Shown: positions 24,089-33,893, counted from the first letter of the stretch. The stretch: 64,000 bases of DNA from Nitrospirales bacterium (GCA_029261355.1 JAJDBM010000036.1:1-64000), one strand, 5' to 3'. The notes: generated by a model not told the origin, from the sequence alone. Numbers and translations are program-made.

Positions 24089-25618
24089 TCACGGCTTCAG
24101 TCCAAGACTCGTCAAAATGAAAGTCATATTTATGTGGGTCTCCATATGATCGGCCCATTGATCAAGTGCAGAAGACAATCGTCGGGATACGGTTTCTGAC
24201 ACTTCATCAGCCACAGCAGGAAGTCCCTTTCGTCCTCGTATTCGATTCAACCACAATCGACGAAAGCCAGGTTGATCAAACACCCCATGAATATAGGTCC
24301 CCCACACATGTCCGTCATCGCGACAAGCTCCATCAAAGACTGGGTCACTACCAGAAATGATTCGGAAACACGGCTGACAGGATTCCCCTTGCGTCACACC
24401 CATATGAATTTCATAGCCCTCAACACAACAAACAGAAGTCGCATGGATAAACACCGTCTCGGCGTTTACCTGAACAGTTTTTTTGTCTTTCACCAGTTCG
24501 GTCCTGACTTCCAATAATCCTAAACCATTTATCTCCCCACCACCTTCAACCTTCTGTGGATCGGAAATCTGGCTCCCAAGCATTTGAAATCCACCACAAA
24601 TTCCCACGATTTCTGTTCCACCATGGCAGTGATCCATGAGAGCTTCAGCGAACCCTTCCTTTTTCAAATATTCTAAATCAGCGATCGTCGTTTTACTGCC
24701 TGGGACACACACAACATCGGCTCCCTCTAATTCCTGAGGACTTCTCACATAGCGAAGCACAACATCCGATTCGGCTTTTAGTTGATTGAAATCTGTAAAG
24801 TTGCTCATATGTGGTAGAAGCAGAACTGCAATATTTACCATTGTTGGGAGAAATGATATTGGTTGTGCACGATCGAGGTCTAGGCTATCTTCTTGGTCAA
24901 GTTCAAGCCCCCTCAGATAGGGGAGGACACCAAGAACTGGAATACCTATCCGCGACTCAATCATTTGCACACCATCTTCAAACAGGCTCAGATCTCCTCG
25001 AAACTTATTTATGACAATTCCCTTGACTCGCTGACGTTCCTTGGCTGAGAGAAGGTCAATGGTGCCAATCACTTGAGCAAAGACTCCGCCTCGATCAATA
25101 TCCGCCACTAAAATCACGTCGGCATCGGCCATTTCTACGACTGGCCAATTCACAATATCTCTATCCCGCAAATTCATTTCCGCTGCACTCCCAGCACCTT
25201 CAATCACCATCACCTCGTAGATCTTGGCTAATCGCTCATAACTCTCTGCCACCAATTTGAGTAGAGCGGTCTTATTTCTAAAGTATTCTTTGGCTTCCTG
25301 TGTATTCCAAACTTTCCCTTGCACGATGACCTGGGATGTATGATCAGCTTCCGGCTTAAGTAAAATCGGATTCATATCGACATGTGGTTCGAGTCTACAG
25401 GCTTCGGCTTGAAGAACTTGAGCCCGTCCCATCTCTCCTCCATCTCGTGTCACGAACGAATTCAACGACATATTTTGCGCTTTAAACGGCGCAACTTTTA
25501 CACCTCTCCGTACTAACAGTCGACAAATACCTGCCGTCACAAGACTTTTCCCAACATCTGAGCCCGTCCCTAAGATCGCAAGAGCTTGTGCTGTAGACTC
25601 CTCACTCTGGTTACCCAT
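24089..25618 (-). CDS. cobQ: cobyric acid synthase
   Basis: CobQ amidates the b, d, e and g side chains of adenosylcobyrinate a,c-diamide. The 509-residue protein has the ATP-binding GTGSDVGKSLVTAGICR at the N-terminus, the QNMSLNSF and QAEACRLEPHVDMNPILLKP family segments, VIEGAGSAAEMNLRDRDIVN, and VPGSKTTIADL. The C-terminal glutaminase domain has Cys in GICGGFQMLG and His in TYIHGVFD. AAAAGGA precedes the ATG. It lies outside the main B12 island with no cobalamin riboswitch upstream; the short divergent gap to the solute-binding protein gene carries both promoters. Its presence supports at least late-stage corrin synthesis or cobinamide-type salvage. Confidence 0.94.
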   Translation of the reverse strand: MGNQSEESTAQALAILGTGSDVGKSLVTAGICRLLVRRGVKVAPFKAQNMSLNSFVTRDGGEMGRAQVLQAEACRLEPHVDMNPILLKPEADHTSQVIVQGKVWNTQEAKEYFRNKTALLKLVAESYERLAKIYEVMVIEGAGSAAEMNLRDRDIVNWPVVEMADADVILVADIDRGGVFAQVIGTIDLLSAKERQRVKGIVINKFRGDLSLFEDGVQMIESRIGIPVLGVLPYLRGLELDQEDSLDLDRAQPISFLPTMVNIAVLLLPHMSNFTDFNQLKAESDVVLRYVRSPQELEGADVVCVPGSKTTIADLEYLKKEGFAEALMDHCHGGTEIVGICGGFQMLGSQISDPQKVEGGGEINGLGLLEVRTELVKDKKTVQVNAETVFIHATSVCCVEGYEIHMGVTQGESCQPCFRIISGSDPVFDGACRDDGHVWGTYIHGVFDQPGFRRLWLNRIRGRKGLPAVADEVSETVSRRLSSALDQWADHMETHINMTFILTSLGLKP

Positions 25619-25754
25619 TACAGTTAATCCTTTTAAAGACGTAATTTCATCACTAAAAAATTCTGACTACACGCTGCCACCTACTGCCAGCCTCACAAGG
25701 TCTATGGTACATTGCACGTATTGTTCATCTCTAAACACTTACGGTGGTTGTCCT

Positions 25755-26609
25755 ATGAAAATCAAACAAACACGTGATCATGTATTCGTCTCTTTATTTC
25801 TATTTCTGACCTTCCTGGGCATCATGGGCCTTCCCTTGCTAGCGGAGGCTGAAACTTCCTCCGTCACAACACCCCATGTACTCGATGACGTGCTACAAAA
25901 GGGCACATTGGAAATTGGTGTTTCATTATTTACCCCTTGGACATTGAAAAACTCACAAGGGGACCTCGTGGGATTTGAGATTGATGTTGCAAAACAATTA
26001 GCCAAGGACCTAGGAGTCAAGCCAAATTTCCATATAGTTGATTGGAAGAATATTCTACCTGCCTTGTTAAGCAAGAAAATAGACATCATCATTGCCGGCA
26101 TGACGATTACCCCACAAAGAGCGTTGAAGGTGAATTTTAGCCAACCATATGCTGAGTCTGGGGTTGGGCTAGCGACCAATATGCAACTGACCAAGTCCTT
26201 TACCAGCCTCAAAGACCTCAATCGCTCAGATGTGACACTCGCAGCGGTTGCGGGAACAGTGGCCAATGACGTAGCTCACCGTGTTTTTCCGAACGCGACG
26301 ATTCAAACCTTTCCAACAAGTGAGAAGGCCATCGTTGCGGTTACGGTGGGGAAAGTGCATGGGTATGTCGAACACAACCCTCTCCCAACATTCCTGACAC
26401 TTGATTACCCTGGCAAAGTCGATGAACCGTTATCGAAACCACTATTATCCACAAAAGCTGGCTTTGCGATTAATCAGGGGAACCCTGATTTCATCAATTT
26501 TCTAAATGCATGGATTATTGCCCATGAAGCAGACACCTGGCTAGGTTCCGCACAAGAGTATTGGTTCGAGTCATTAGATTGGAGAAAAGATGTTGGGATG
26601 AAACCATGA
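25755..26609 (+). CDS. periplasmic amino-acid-type solute-binding protein
   Basis: This 284-residue family 3 bacterial solute-binding protein has a signal peptide (FLTFLGIMGLPLLAEAE), followed by LQKGTLEIGVSLFTPWTLKN. The conserved GDLVGFEIDVAKQLAKDLG, NILPALLSKKIDIIIAGMTITPQRA and VNFSQPYAESG segments define the ligand pocket, and LAAVAGTVANDVA the second lobe. The ATG at 25755 is chosen over an upstream frame start (25704) because it begins directly at the signal peptide. No ABC permease or ATPase genes follow. Instead a frameshifted small gene overlaps its stop by four bases. It may work with an importer encoded elsewhere or as a sensory binding protein. Confidence 0.85.
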   Translation: MKIKQTRDHVFVSLFLFLTFLGIMGLPLLAEAETSSVTTPHVLDDVLQKGTLEIGVSLFTPWTLKNSQGDLVGFEIDVAKQLAKDLGVKPNFHIVDWKNILPALLSKKIDIIIAGMTITPQRALKVNFSQPYAESGVGLATNMQLTKSFTSLKDLNRSDVTLAAVAGTVANDVAHRVFPNATIQTFPTSEKAIVAVTVGKVHGYVEHNPLPTFLTLDYPGKVDEPLSKPLLSTKAGFAINQGNPDFINFLNAWIIAHEADTWLGSAQEYWFESLDWRKDVGMKP

Positions 26610-26996
26610 CTGGAGGCCTTTCTCTTGTTAGACACATTCCCTCAGACATTCTCTGCTTGATGGCCGCTATGCCTCTGCTCCTTGCAGCCGGTATTCTTGA
26701 ACAATCAGGTAATCAGCACACGTTACCAGAGGAAGAATCGTATCGATCCAACTTTTCCGAGATGATTCTGGATTCATCAAGCTGGAGAACACCTCAACAA
26801 CCAGGGGTACCATGGAGAGAAAGTCCCCGCCCACCGGTAGAATGGCGCTCCCCCGCCAGCACCCCCCCCCCCGTCAACGACCACACGGCATAGCATCGAA
26901 CTCTTTCCCAAATACCAGCCTGGGAAAACGACCGACTTTGACCCGATTACCCGAGAAGAAAAACCCCTGATCAAAGTATTTGAATTTGGATCGTAG
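26606..26996 (+). pseudogene. frameshifted (possibly phase-variable) small membrane protein gene
   Basis: The frame starts at the ATG overlapping the stop of the solute-binding protein gene (ATGA). It encodes one hydrophobic helix (ILCLMAAMPLLLAAGIL) and then a Pro/Trp-rich stretch (SSWRTPQQPGVPWRE, RPPVEWRSP). At a run of 11 C (26862-26872) the present frame hits a stop at 26893 after PPPVNDHTA. In another frame beyond the tract the sequence continues as a convincing protein: RHSIELFPKYQPGKTTDFDP, then EEKPLIKVFEFGS and a stop at 26996. A tract of 10 or 13 C would join the two parts. The gene is either broken, phase-variable or affected by a homopolymer sequencing error. I do not recognise its family. 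Confidence 0.7.
26862..26872 (+). repeat. poly-C tract (11 C) at a frameshift
   Basis: An uninterrupted run of 11 C lies inside the coding region of the small membrane protein gene, exactly where the reading frame breaks. Runs of this length mutate readily by slipped-strand mispairing and are also a common place for sequencing errors. Confidence 0.85.
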
Positions 26997-27101
26997 AGTA
27001 AGGTAACGATTGCGAGATCCACCTTAAGACAAGGTGAGAACAAATCTCTTCGGTAACTTAAATTCAACTAAAACAATGAATTGCTAGCAGATGGGAAGAA
27101 T

Positions 27102-28496
27102 TTAGGAGGCAGAGACTAATTCATTCAATACCACTTTGAGTAATCCAGATTCCGACGGAACGAGCCTGCTCACCACAACACGGTTTCCGCCATCAAACTT
27201 GGCTTGAGCCATGGCCCGGTCAGCTGCAGAAAAGACATCTTCAAAATCACAGGGAAAGGTCGCAGGAAGACTCACAACCCCAAAGCTCGCCGACACTGAA
27301 ATGCCACTCGGATTTGCTGATTCCACAAATTCACGTAATCGATCCACCTTGGCCTTAGTATCTTCTTCAGAACAATGCGGTAAGGCCAGGGCAAATTCAT
27401 CATCATTGGTTCTGGCCACAATATCTTCATTTCTTGAAAATGTTTTCAACATCATCGCCATTTCTTGCAAAACCATGTCGCTAATACTTTGACCATATCG
27501 ATCATGAATATATGCAAAATGATCAAAACTAAATAGGACCAGGCTAAAGGGATACCCATGTCGGAAGGCTTCATTTGCCCGCTGATTTCCGGCATTAAAC
27601 AGGTAGGGCTTGCTATAGAGAGAGGTGAGCTCATCAGTCATCACCAATTGACGAAGCTCTTTTTCTTGAGCATCTACCTTATCAAGGAGATTTTTTATGA
27701 GAAGAAGATTCCTCACTCGACAGTGCAACTCTTCTTCAACAACAAGTTTCCCCACATAATCATTGGCGCCTTTCTTCAAAGCCTCAGGCACAGAAATGAG
27801 TTTCTTGGTGTTACAGATAGCCAAGATTGGTCGTTGCGACTTCGGACCATGCGTCGATCGTATCGCCTCGATTAAGTCAAAATTTTGCGAGGGACTTTTT
27901 TCCCCAATCGCCACCACAACCAGATCATATTCTTCTGTCTCAAATGCAGCATACGCGCTCTGAGCAGACACAAATTGATGGACCTGTAGCCCCATTCGCT
28001 CAAGTAATTCTTTCATATGCTTTCCGGCTAACGTATTGCCTTCGACATACAACAGACGACCCTTAAAAAAACAATTCTTTTGAATCAACCCAATGAGACC
28101 AGTGATATATTGAAAAAACTTATTCAGATCCTGCTTCGAAAAATCCTGAACTAATCCATCATGCAAGTTAGTGGGAACCGGCGATGTGCCAGTCAAAGAA
28201 AACAGAAACAGTGGTGTTCGTCGATTACAGTCGGAGACTTTCAGTGAATCAAAAAAACGTTTTTCGGTAGTCTGACCAAGCGGAAAGGACGCACAGATAA
28301 AATCAAATGCTTCCTCTTGAACATACCGAAGAGTCTCAGCACCATCATTCGACGTCACAACGATGACATCATGATGCTCAAAAATCTTACTCAGTCTCTT
28401 CAGATCAGCTTCGACTGAATCAGCAATCAGCACTCTCAATACACCACTAAATGTATTGGCAGAACTAGCAATAAATGATGGAAGAGTAGCTTTCAT
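27102..28496 (-). CDS. two-receiver GGDEF-like protein with degenerate motifs
   Basis: The 464-residue protein has two response-regulator-like domains followed by a GGDEF domain. The first receiver starts LRVLIADSVEADLKRL, but where the phosphoacceptor Asp should be it reads DFICASFPLG. The second starts RLLYVEGNTLAGKHM and reads DLVVVAIGEKS at that site, also without Asp. A linker helix (LLLIKNLLDKVDAQEKELRQL) joins TDELTSLYSKPYLF and the GGDEF domain, whose signature is RTNDDEFALAL in place of GGDEF. The rest (ISVSASFGVVSLP, AADRAMAQAKFDGGNRV) is intact. It may be a non-catalytic c-di-GMP-pathway or scaffold protein. The ATG at 28496 has GGTGGA upstream; a TTG four codons earlier is less likely. 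Confidence 0.82.
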   Translation of the reverse strand: MKATLPSFIASSANTFSGVLRVLIADSVEADLKRLSKIFEHHDVIVVTSNDGAETLRYVQEEAFDFICASFPLGQTTEKRFFDSLKVSDCNRRTPLFLFSLTGTSPVPTNLHDGLVQDFSKQDLNKFFQYITGLIGLIQKNCFFKGRLLYVEGNTLAGKHMKELLERMGLQVHQFVSAQSAYAAFETEEYDLVVVAIGEKSPSQNFDLIEAIRSTHGPKSQRPILAICNTKKLISVPEALKKGANDYVGKLVVEEELHCRVRNLLLIKNLLDKVDAQEKELRQLVMTDELTSLYSKPYLFNAGNQRANEAFRHGYPFSLVLFSFDHFAYIHDRYGQSISDMVLQEMAMMLKTFSRNEDIVARTNDDEFALALPHCSEEDTKAKVDRLREFVESANPSGISVSASFGVVSLPATFPCDFEDVFSAADRAMAQAKFDGGNRVVVSRLVPSESGLLKVVLNELVSAS

Positions 28497-28795
28497 GATT
28501 CCACCCAATGAAGATACAACATACTATATGCCAATAAAGTCACAAAGCCCTATAACATCTTCGGAATGTGGAAGAAGGAGCTTAAACTAAAAAGTTTGGT
28601 CTCTCTATCAAAATGGTGCAAGCCCATACATCAACCAAGTCAATAATGAGTCCATTCTTCAGGAATAGATGAATGGCATCGCCTATTCCAACTTGGCCAA
28701 ATCATTCGTAGATAGAAAGAACAAATGAAATCCTTGACTTGTCTGACAAACCACGTCACCATAGGGACAAACACTTACCATCAGGAGAACGTCCT

Positions 28796-29197
28796 ATGAT
28801 GAACCGTCACACTTCTGTTCTGTTGAACTGTCTACTTGCCAGTTCTTTTTTCCTCATCATGCCTGGGTGCACCCTCAAAGCATCAACCGAATCACTCACT
28901 GACGCGACAACGAACTTTCTTTCCTCCACAACTCCTGGCGCATGGTTCTCCGTCGATGGCCTCTTGAAGCCAAGCGAACGAGTCAACGCATTCCTCGTCA
29001 CTAATTATGAAAATCTTCAACAAGATATGGCGAGAGGCGAAGGAGAGTACCTCACGGCATTTGGTACCTTAACCAATATTCCTGCCGAGGAAATGACCTC
29101 GTTCAAAACACATGCGCAAGAACAATTCCAACGGCTCTATGCATTAGACCAGGTCACGCCTCAAATGTTTATCGAAATGGCATCTACCGTGAAGTGA
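28796..29197 (+). CDS. DUF3015-type secreted lipoprotein
   Basis: This 133-residue protein has a signal peptide with a lipobox-like IMPGCTLKA. The family-like core is FLVTNYENLQQDMARGEGEYLTAFGTL, followed by a helical tail (FKTHAQEQFQRLYAL). The NxxxLxxDMAxGxGEYL pattern matches DUF3015, small exported proteins of unknown role that are common in Nitrospira and Proteobacteria. AGGAG lies eight bases before the ATG at 28796; the longer frame from 28739 lacks a ribosome site and would bury the signal peptide. It converges on the next gene. Confidence 0.78.
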   Translation: MMNRHTSVLLNCLLASSFFLIMPGCTLKASTESLTDATTNFLSSTTPGAWFSVDGLLKPSERVNAFLVTNYENLQQDMARGEGEYLTAFGTLTNIPAEEMTSFKTHAQEQFQRLYALDQVTPQMFIEMASTVK

Positions 29198-29239
29198 TCA
29201 AATTTAACTTTCGGCCCTCCGATGACAGGAACGCCGAGA

Positions 29240-29725
29240 TTATCGAACCCCATGTTGCTGATAACATTTCAGCGCATCCAAAAATCCGTGGTTCGCTAGA
29301 TTAGAGGCTTTGCCGATATAATATTGTTCCACCGCATCACAATAGCTTCCTTTCTCTTCAGACTGACAAGCCACAAGAGCCTCCCGCATATTATTGGAAG
29401 CTTTTCTTGCAACGTTTTCCGCATAGGACTGGGAACGATCCTGCTCACGAATTTGTTTACCCAAAAAGATTATCTGGTCCTTAATGCCATCGGCCCGTTG
29501 AATCGCTGATGGGATTGATGCCTGAATCATGGTTCGCATCGTCTTTTTAAATCGTTCGTTCGCGATGGATGCGAGCACCTCTTCGATTTTACCTTCAAGC
29601 ATTAATAAATCAGTGGGACAGGCTATTTCTCCCTCTCCATTACTACTGGATTTTGCCATGACTTCAGCACACATCAAGAGTCCCATCAAACCTAAAACAC
29701 AACATATGATGGCTATGAATTTCAT
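29240..29725 (-). CDS. secreted protein of unknown function
   Basis: The 161-residue protein has a signal peptide (IICCVLGLMGLLMCAEVMA) and a mostly helical mature part. Four cysteines (ACPTDLL, VACQSEEKGSYCDAV, LKCYQQ) could form two disulfides, which suits a periplasmic protein. AGGAGGG lies before the ATG. No family recognised. It converges with the DUF3015 gene and diverges from hrpB. Confidence 0.7.
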   Translation of the reverse strand: MKFIAIICCVLGLMGLLMCAEVMAKSSSNGEGEIACPTDLLMLEGKIEEVLASIANERFKKTMRTMIQASIPSAIQRADGIKDQIIFLGKQIREQDRSQSYAENVARKASNNMREALVACQSEEKGSYCDAVEQYYIGKASNLANHGFLDALKCYQQHGVR

Positions 29726-29807
29726 ACTTCCCTCCTATTATATACAACTCAAACTATTCACTGATTCTTGAACTTCACATCTATCTCTATTATACATTCC
29801 GAGTATC

Positions 29808-32333
29808 ATGCAAGATATCGCACGGCCACCAATCAACGCAGTCCTTCCCGAATTACAAGCTACGTTGACCAATCACCGAAATGTCGTACTCAGCGCATTG
29901 CCTGGTGCGGGAAAGACCACCCGGGTGCCACTGGCACTCCGTCACGAACCCTGGCTGGCCGGTCAACGTATCATCATGCTCGAGCCTCGTCGTCTGGCTG
30001 CACGAGCCTCAGCCTCGTATATGGCCTCGATGCTTCAAGAACAGGTAGGTCAAACTGTGGGTTATCGTACCCGCATGGATACTCGAATAGGTCCAACCAC
30101 ATGCATCGAGGTCGTGACTGAAGGTATTCTGACGCGTCTCTTGCAAAGTGACTCTTCATTAGAACAATACAAATTAGTCATTTTTGACGAATTTCATGAA
30201 CGAAGTCTCCATGCAGACCTTGGATTAGCCTTGTGTCTCCAAACTCAAGAAGTTCTCCGAGACGATCTTCGCATTCTTGTGATGTCTGCCACACTGGATT
30301 GCGAGGCCGTGTCCAAACTTCTGAAACAGGCTCCCATCATCACATGCGAAGGAAAGACCTTTCCTGTCGAAACTCATTACATCCCACATACTCAGACATC
30401 AAAAATTGAGCCAGCAATCGTCAGGACCATTCAATCTGCATTAAAAGAAAAAGCTGGCAACATTCTTGTCTTTCTCCCTGGTGTAGGAGAAATCCGTTAC
30501 GTTCAATCATTACTCGATAAAGCCCAACTTGGAACCGATATCATGGTCGCCCCACTTTACGGAAATCTTTCGCAGAAAGACCAAGACCAGGCAATACGAT
30601 CACCCCAACATGGAATGAGGAAAATTGTATTAGCCACATCGATAGCTGAAACAAGTCTTACAATTGAAGGGGTTCGCGTGGTGATCGATTCCGGACTTAT
30701 GCGAGTCCCTCGGTTTGATCCTCAAAGCGGAATGACACGGTTATCCACAGTGAAAGTCTCACATGACTCGGCAACACAACGCCGAGGCAGAGCTGGTCGA
30801 CTAGAACCTGGATCATGCTATCGCCTGTGGTCGGCAGTAGAACAGCAACGATTACTCCAACGAACCTCTCCTGAAATTTTGGGCGCCGACCTCGCCCCCC
30901 TTGCGTTAGAACTTGCTGCCTGGGGCATTACAGACCCACGAAGTTTATCATGGCTTGACCCACCACCTCCTGGTGCGTTGCGGCATGCACAAGACCTTCT
31001 ATCGAAAATAGGAACCCTAGACGACAACAAACGTATTACCATACATGGCCAGAAAGTAACGGCCCTCCCATTACATCCTCGACTCGCGCACATGCTCGTC
31101 AAAGCCCAAGAATTAGGGGAAGGGCAATTAGGGTGTGAAATCGCAGCTATTTTAAACGAACGCGATTTCTTGAAAATGCCCATTCGCGAACGAAGTGCTG
31201 ACCTACAAATTCGAGTGGACCTTGTACAGACACCACCACATATTCATCGAGAGACCTCGATGGATCAAGCCATCTATCAACGTGTCCAAAAAGTTGTAGA
31301 ACAACTCAAGACCCTCTTGCCCCCCTCATCACAAAACACCCACCCCAATTTTCGCAATAACTTGGTCGGATTACTCCTGGCGTTTGCCTACCCAGATCGT
31401 ATCGCACAACGTCAGAATCAGCAGCTCGGATACTACCGCCTCGCTAATGGCAAAAGTGCTGTTTTCAAAGAATCAGAATCACTGGCTACTGAAGAGTATA
31501 TCGTGATTGCAGAACTGGATGGCACAAAACCTCATGCCCACATTTTTCTCGCAGCACCCATAAATCTTGAGGAACTCGAAGAACAATGTCCGGATCTCTT
31601 TCTGAAAATGGACTGTGTTCAATGGGATGAACACCAATCCTCGGTGTACGCTCGTCGAGAACATCGACTTGGAGAATTAATCATCGATCATTACCCCCTT
31701 ACTGAAACATCGTCACATCTCGTCATCTCAGCGTTGATTGAGGGAATTAGACAGAAAGGTCTTTCCTGTTTGCCATGGACGAAAGACCTTCGCAATTGGC
31801 AAGCACGAATCACCTATATTCGAAAAACTCTAGGCAAAGGATCGGACTATCCAGACGCGAGCGATCAACATCTACTAGAAACAATTGAAAGCTGGCTGGA
31901 GCCGTATCTCAGTGGCATGTCCAGTCTTGCAGAAGTCAAACGCATGAAGCTCCATATTCCCCTGCATGCTCTCTTGAATTGGAAACAGCAACAAACATTA
32001 GAACACCATGCTCCCACACATCTCGTGGTACCGACGGGCTCAAGGATTGCTTTGGATTATTACTCACAAGACATTCCGGTTCTAGCGGTTCGACTCCAAG
32101 AAATGTTTGGACAGGTCGAAACACCAAAGCTTGCAGAAGGAAAGGGATCAGTATTACTACACCTCCTTTCACCTGCACGACGACCAATTCAAGTCACACA
32201 AGACTTAGCGAGCTTTTGGAAGAATGGCTACGAGGAGGTGAAAAAGGAACTCAAGGGTCGCTATCCCAAGCATTCTTGGCCAGATAATCCACTAGATGCT
32301 CAGCCAACTCGACGTACAAAACCAAAACATTAA
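29808..32333 (+). CDS. hrpB: ATP-dependent helicase HrpB
   Basis: HrpB is a DEAH-box-like helicase of poorly defined role in RNA metabolism. The 841-residue protein has motif I LPGAGKTTRVPLALR, motif Ia LEPRRLAARASA, motif II DEFHERSLHADLGLAL, motif III VMSATLD, and motifs IV-VI in LVFLPGVGEIRYV, ATSIAETSLTIEGV and QRRGRAGRLEPG. The C-terminal HrpB domain ends PRRPIQVTQDLASFWKNGYEEVKKELKGRYPKH-like, split here as PIQVTQDLASFWKNGY and KKELKGRYPKHSWPDNP. This closing motif is diagnostic. Length is normal for HrpB. No strong ribosome site precedes the ATG. It stands alone and converges on pyruvate kinase. Confidence 0.94.
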   Translation: MQDIARPPINAVLPELQATLTNHRNVVLSALPGAGKTTRVPLALRHEPWLAGQRIIMLEPRRLAARASASYMASMLQEQVGQTVGYRTRMDTRIGPTTCIEVVTEGILTRLLQSDSSLEQYKLVIFDEFHERSLHADLGLALCLQTQEVLRDDLRILVMSATLDCEAVSKLLKQAPIITCEGKTFPVETHYIPHTQTSKIEPAIVRTIQSALKEKAGNILVFLPGVGEIRYVQSLLDKAQLGTDIMVAPLYGNLSQKDQDQAIRSPQHGMRKIVLATSIAETSLTIEGVRVVIDSGLMRVPRFDPQSGMTRLSTVKVSHDSATQRRGRAGRLEPGSCYRLWSAVEQQRLLQRTSPEILGADLAPLALELAAWGITDPRSLSWLDPPPPGALRHAQDLLSKIGTLDDNKRITIHGQKVTALPLHPRLAHMLVKAQELGEGQLGCEIAAILNERDFLKMPIRERSADLQIRVDLVQTPPHIHRETSMDQAIYQRVQKVVEQLKTLLPPSSQNTHPNFRNNLVGLLLAFAYPDRIAQRQNQQLGYYRLANGKSAVFKESESLATEEYIVIAELDGTKPHAHIFLAAPINLEELEEQCPDLFLKMDCVQWDEHQSSVYARREHRLGELIIDHYPLTETSSHLVISALIEGIRQKGLSCLPWTKDLRNWQARITYIRKTLGKGSDYPDASDQHLLETIESWLEPYLSGMSSLAEVKRMKLHIPLHALLNWKQQQTLEHHAPTHLVVPTGSRIALDYYSQDIPVLAVRLQEMFGQVETPKLAEGKGSVLLHLLSPARRPIQVTQDLASFWKNGYEEVKKELKGRYPKHSWPDNPLDAQPTRRTKPKH

Positions 32334-32489
32334 TGTTCAAATCCCAATTTCTCCTGCACATAGGACAATGTCATTGGCTTGGCTTTCTTACCATACAAAA
32401 CTATCCCACCTAGGCCATCCCTATACTAGTAGCATATACTTATGACTTACGAAGGTTCGTTTAGATCTACATCAATTTTTTCAAGCACC

Positions 32490-33893
32490 CTATTGGGGAA
32501 TTCCTCGAATCTGAATGGAATCAATCCGTTGATGCGCTAAGACGTCTGAAATAATGACGACCTTTTCACCAGATTGAAAATGTTCATGCTTCTTTAAAAT
32601 CTTAAAGGCCGTTTGCAAGGTTTTTTCAGGGTCCGAGCTAAAACTAATCCGGAACGGAAAGACACCTCGATTCAACATCATTGTTCGACGAGATTGACTT
32701 ACGTTTGTAAAAGCATAAATGTTTGTAGAAAATGGACGACAATTTGAAACAAAGTCAGCCATAATTCCCCTTCTTGTAATCACGACAATCCCTTTGGCCC
32801 GTAACCCAGTCGCAAGCTGAACGGCCGCAATGGCCAATTGTTGCTTATCATTCATCAGTTTTATATTTTTAGCAAATTGCAACCCTGGTATAGCCTCGGT
32901 TTTCATAGAAATATTTCGCAGATGCTCAATACATTTCAAAGGATATTTCCCGACCGTCGTTTCTCCAGATAACATGACGGCATCGACTTCTTCATAGACA
33001 GCATTTGCCACATCCGTCACTTCCGCACGAGTGGGGATCGGATTATGAATCATCGATTCTAGAAGATGCGTCGCCACAATCACTCGTTTCCCATGTTCTG
33101 CACATAACCGAACAATTCGACGCTGAACATTGGGTAAGTCTTCTAAATTGATTTCAGCTCCCAAATCTCCTCGCGCCACCATAATTCCATCAGATTCGTG
33201 GATAATGTCTTCCAGATTGCGAACACCTTCCTGATCTTCAATTTTTGCAATAATTTTTATCTTTCCAGCTTTCTTCCCCATGAGTTGTTTTAATTTCAAA
33301 ATATCCTCTGCCTCTCGAACAAAGGACAGCGCAATGTAATCGACATCGGCTTCAAGACCAAAGGCAATATCCTTTTCGTCCTTTTGCGTAATCGCCGGAA
33401 GGTTGACTCGAATACCTGGCAAGTTGACATGACGCTTGCTCTTTAAAACGCCTCCATCAAGAACTCGACATTGCATCAGTGGACCCGATTTTTCGAGTAC
33501 TTCAAAATTAATTAATCCATTATCCACCGTAATTTTATCGCCTACATTGACCGTCTCAATTAAATCGGCATAGTGAATGTGAATTGAGCTTTCCTCTACA
33601 TTCAACGCCCCACGTGCAGAAATCGACACTATTGAGCCTTCTCGTAAATTTAAATCGTTAGCGAGGTCTCCTGTGCGAATCTCGGGACCTTGTGTGTCCA
33701 GGAGAATTGGAATAGGAAATTCTACTTTTTTATTCAATGTTTTGATGTGCTTAATTATTTTGGCATGTGACTCATGATTGCCATGAGACATGTTTAAACG
33801 AACAATATTCATGCCGGCATCGTACATTTTTCGTAGCATTTCGTAGGACTCAGTCGCAGGACCGATTGTGCAGATGATTCGTGTCTTTTGCAT
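32490..33893 (-). CDS. pyk: pyruvate kinase
   Basis: This enzyme converts phosphoenolpyruvate and ADP to pyruvate and ATP in lower glycolysis. The 467-residue protein has the family blocks IVRLNMSHGNHESH, LLDTQGPEIRTGDL, the B-domain (VGDKITVDNGLINFEVL), VDYIALSFVREAED, the catalytic KIIAKIEDQEGVRNL with Lys, and DGIMVARGDLGAEI. PTRAEVTDVANAVYEEVDAVMLSGETTVGKYP leads to a shorter allosteric C-domain ending IQIRGIPQ. GGAGAGA lies before the ATG. It is divergent from the phosphatase/phosphofructokinase fusion gene 369 bases away, so two glycolytic control enzymes share an upstream region. Confidence 0.95.
   Translation of the reverse strand: MQKTRIICTIGPATESYEMLRKMYDAGMNIVRLNMSHGNHESHAKIIKHIKTLNKKVEFPIPILLDTQGPEIRTGDLANDLNLREGSIVSISARGALNVEESSIHIHYADLIETVNVGDKITVDNGLINFEVLEKSGPLMQCRVLDGGVLKSKRHVNLPGIRVNLPAITQKDEKDIAFGLEADVDYIALSFVREAEDILKLKQLMGKKAGKIKIIAKIEDQEGVRNLEDIIHESDGIMVARGDLGAEINLEDLPNVQRRIVRLCAEHGKRVIVATHLLESMIHNPIPTRAEVTDVANAVYEEVDAVMLSGETTVGKYPLKCIEHLRNISMKTEAIPGLQFAKNIKLMNDKQQLAIAAVQLATGLRAKGIVVITRRGIMADFVSNCRPFSTNIYAFTNVSQSRRTMMLNRGVFPFRISFSSDPEKTLQTAFKILKKHEHFQSGEKVVIISDVLAHQRIDSIQIRGIPQ

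Noticed and set aside
24811-25014. Plus-strand frame opposite cobQ
   Set aside because: It is an antisense shadow of the strongly supported cobQ gene.
25619-25754. Riboswitch in front of cobQ
   Set aside because: The leader has GGCAG repeats but lacks the conserved cobalamin-riboswitch core and B12 box.
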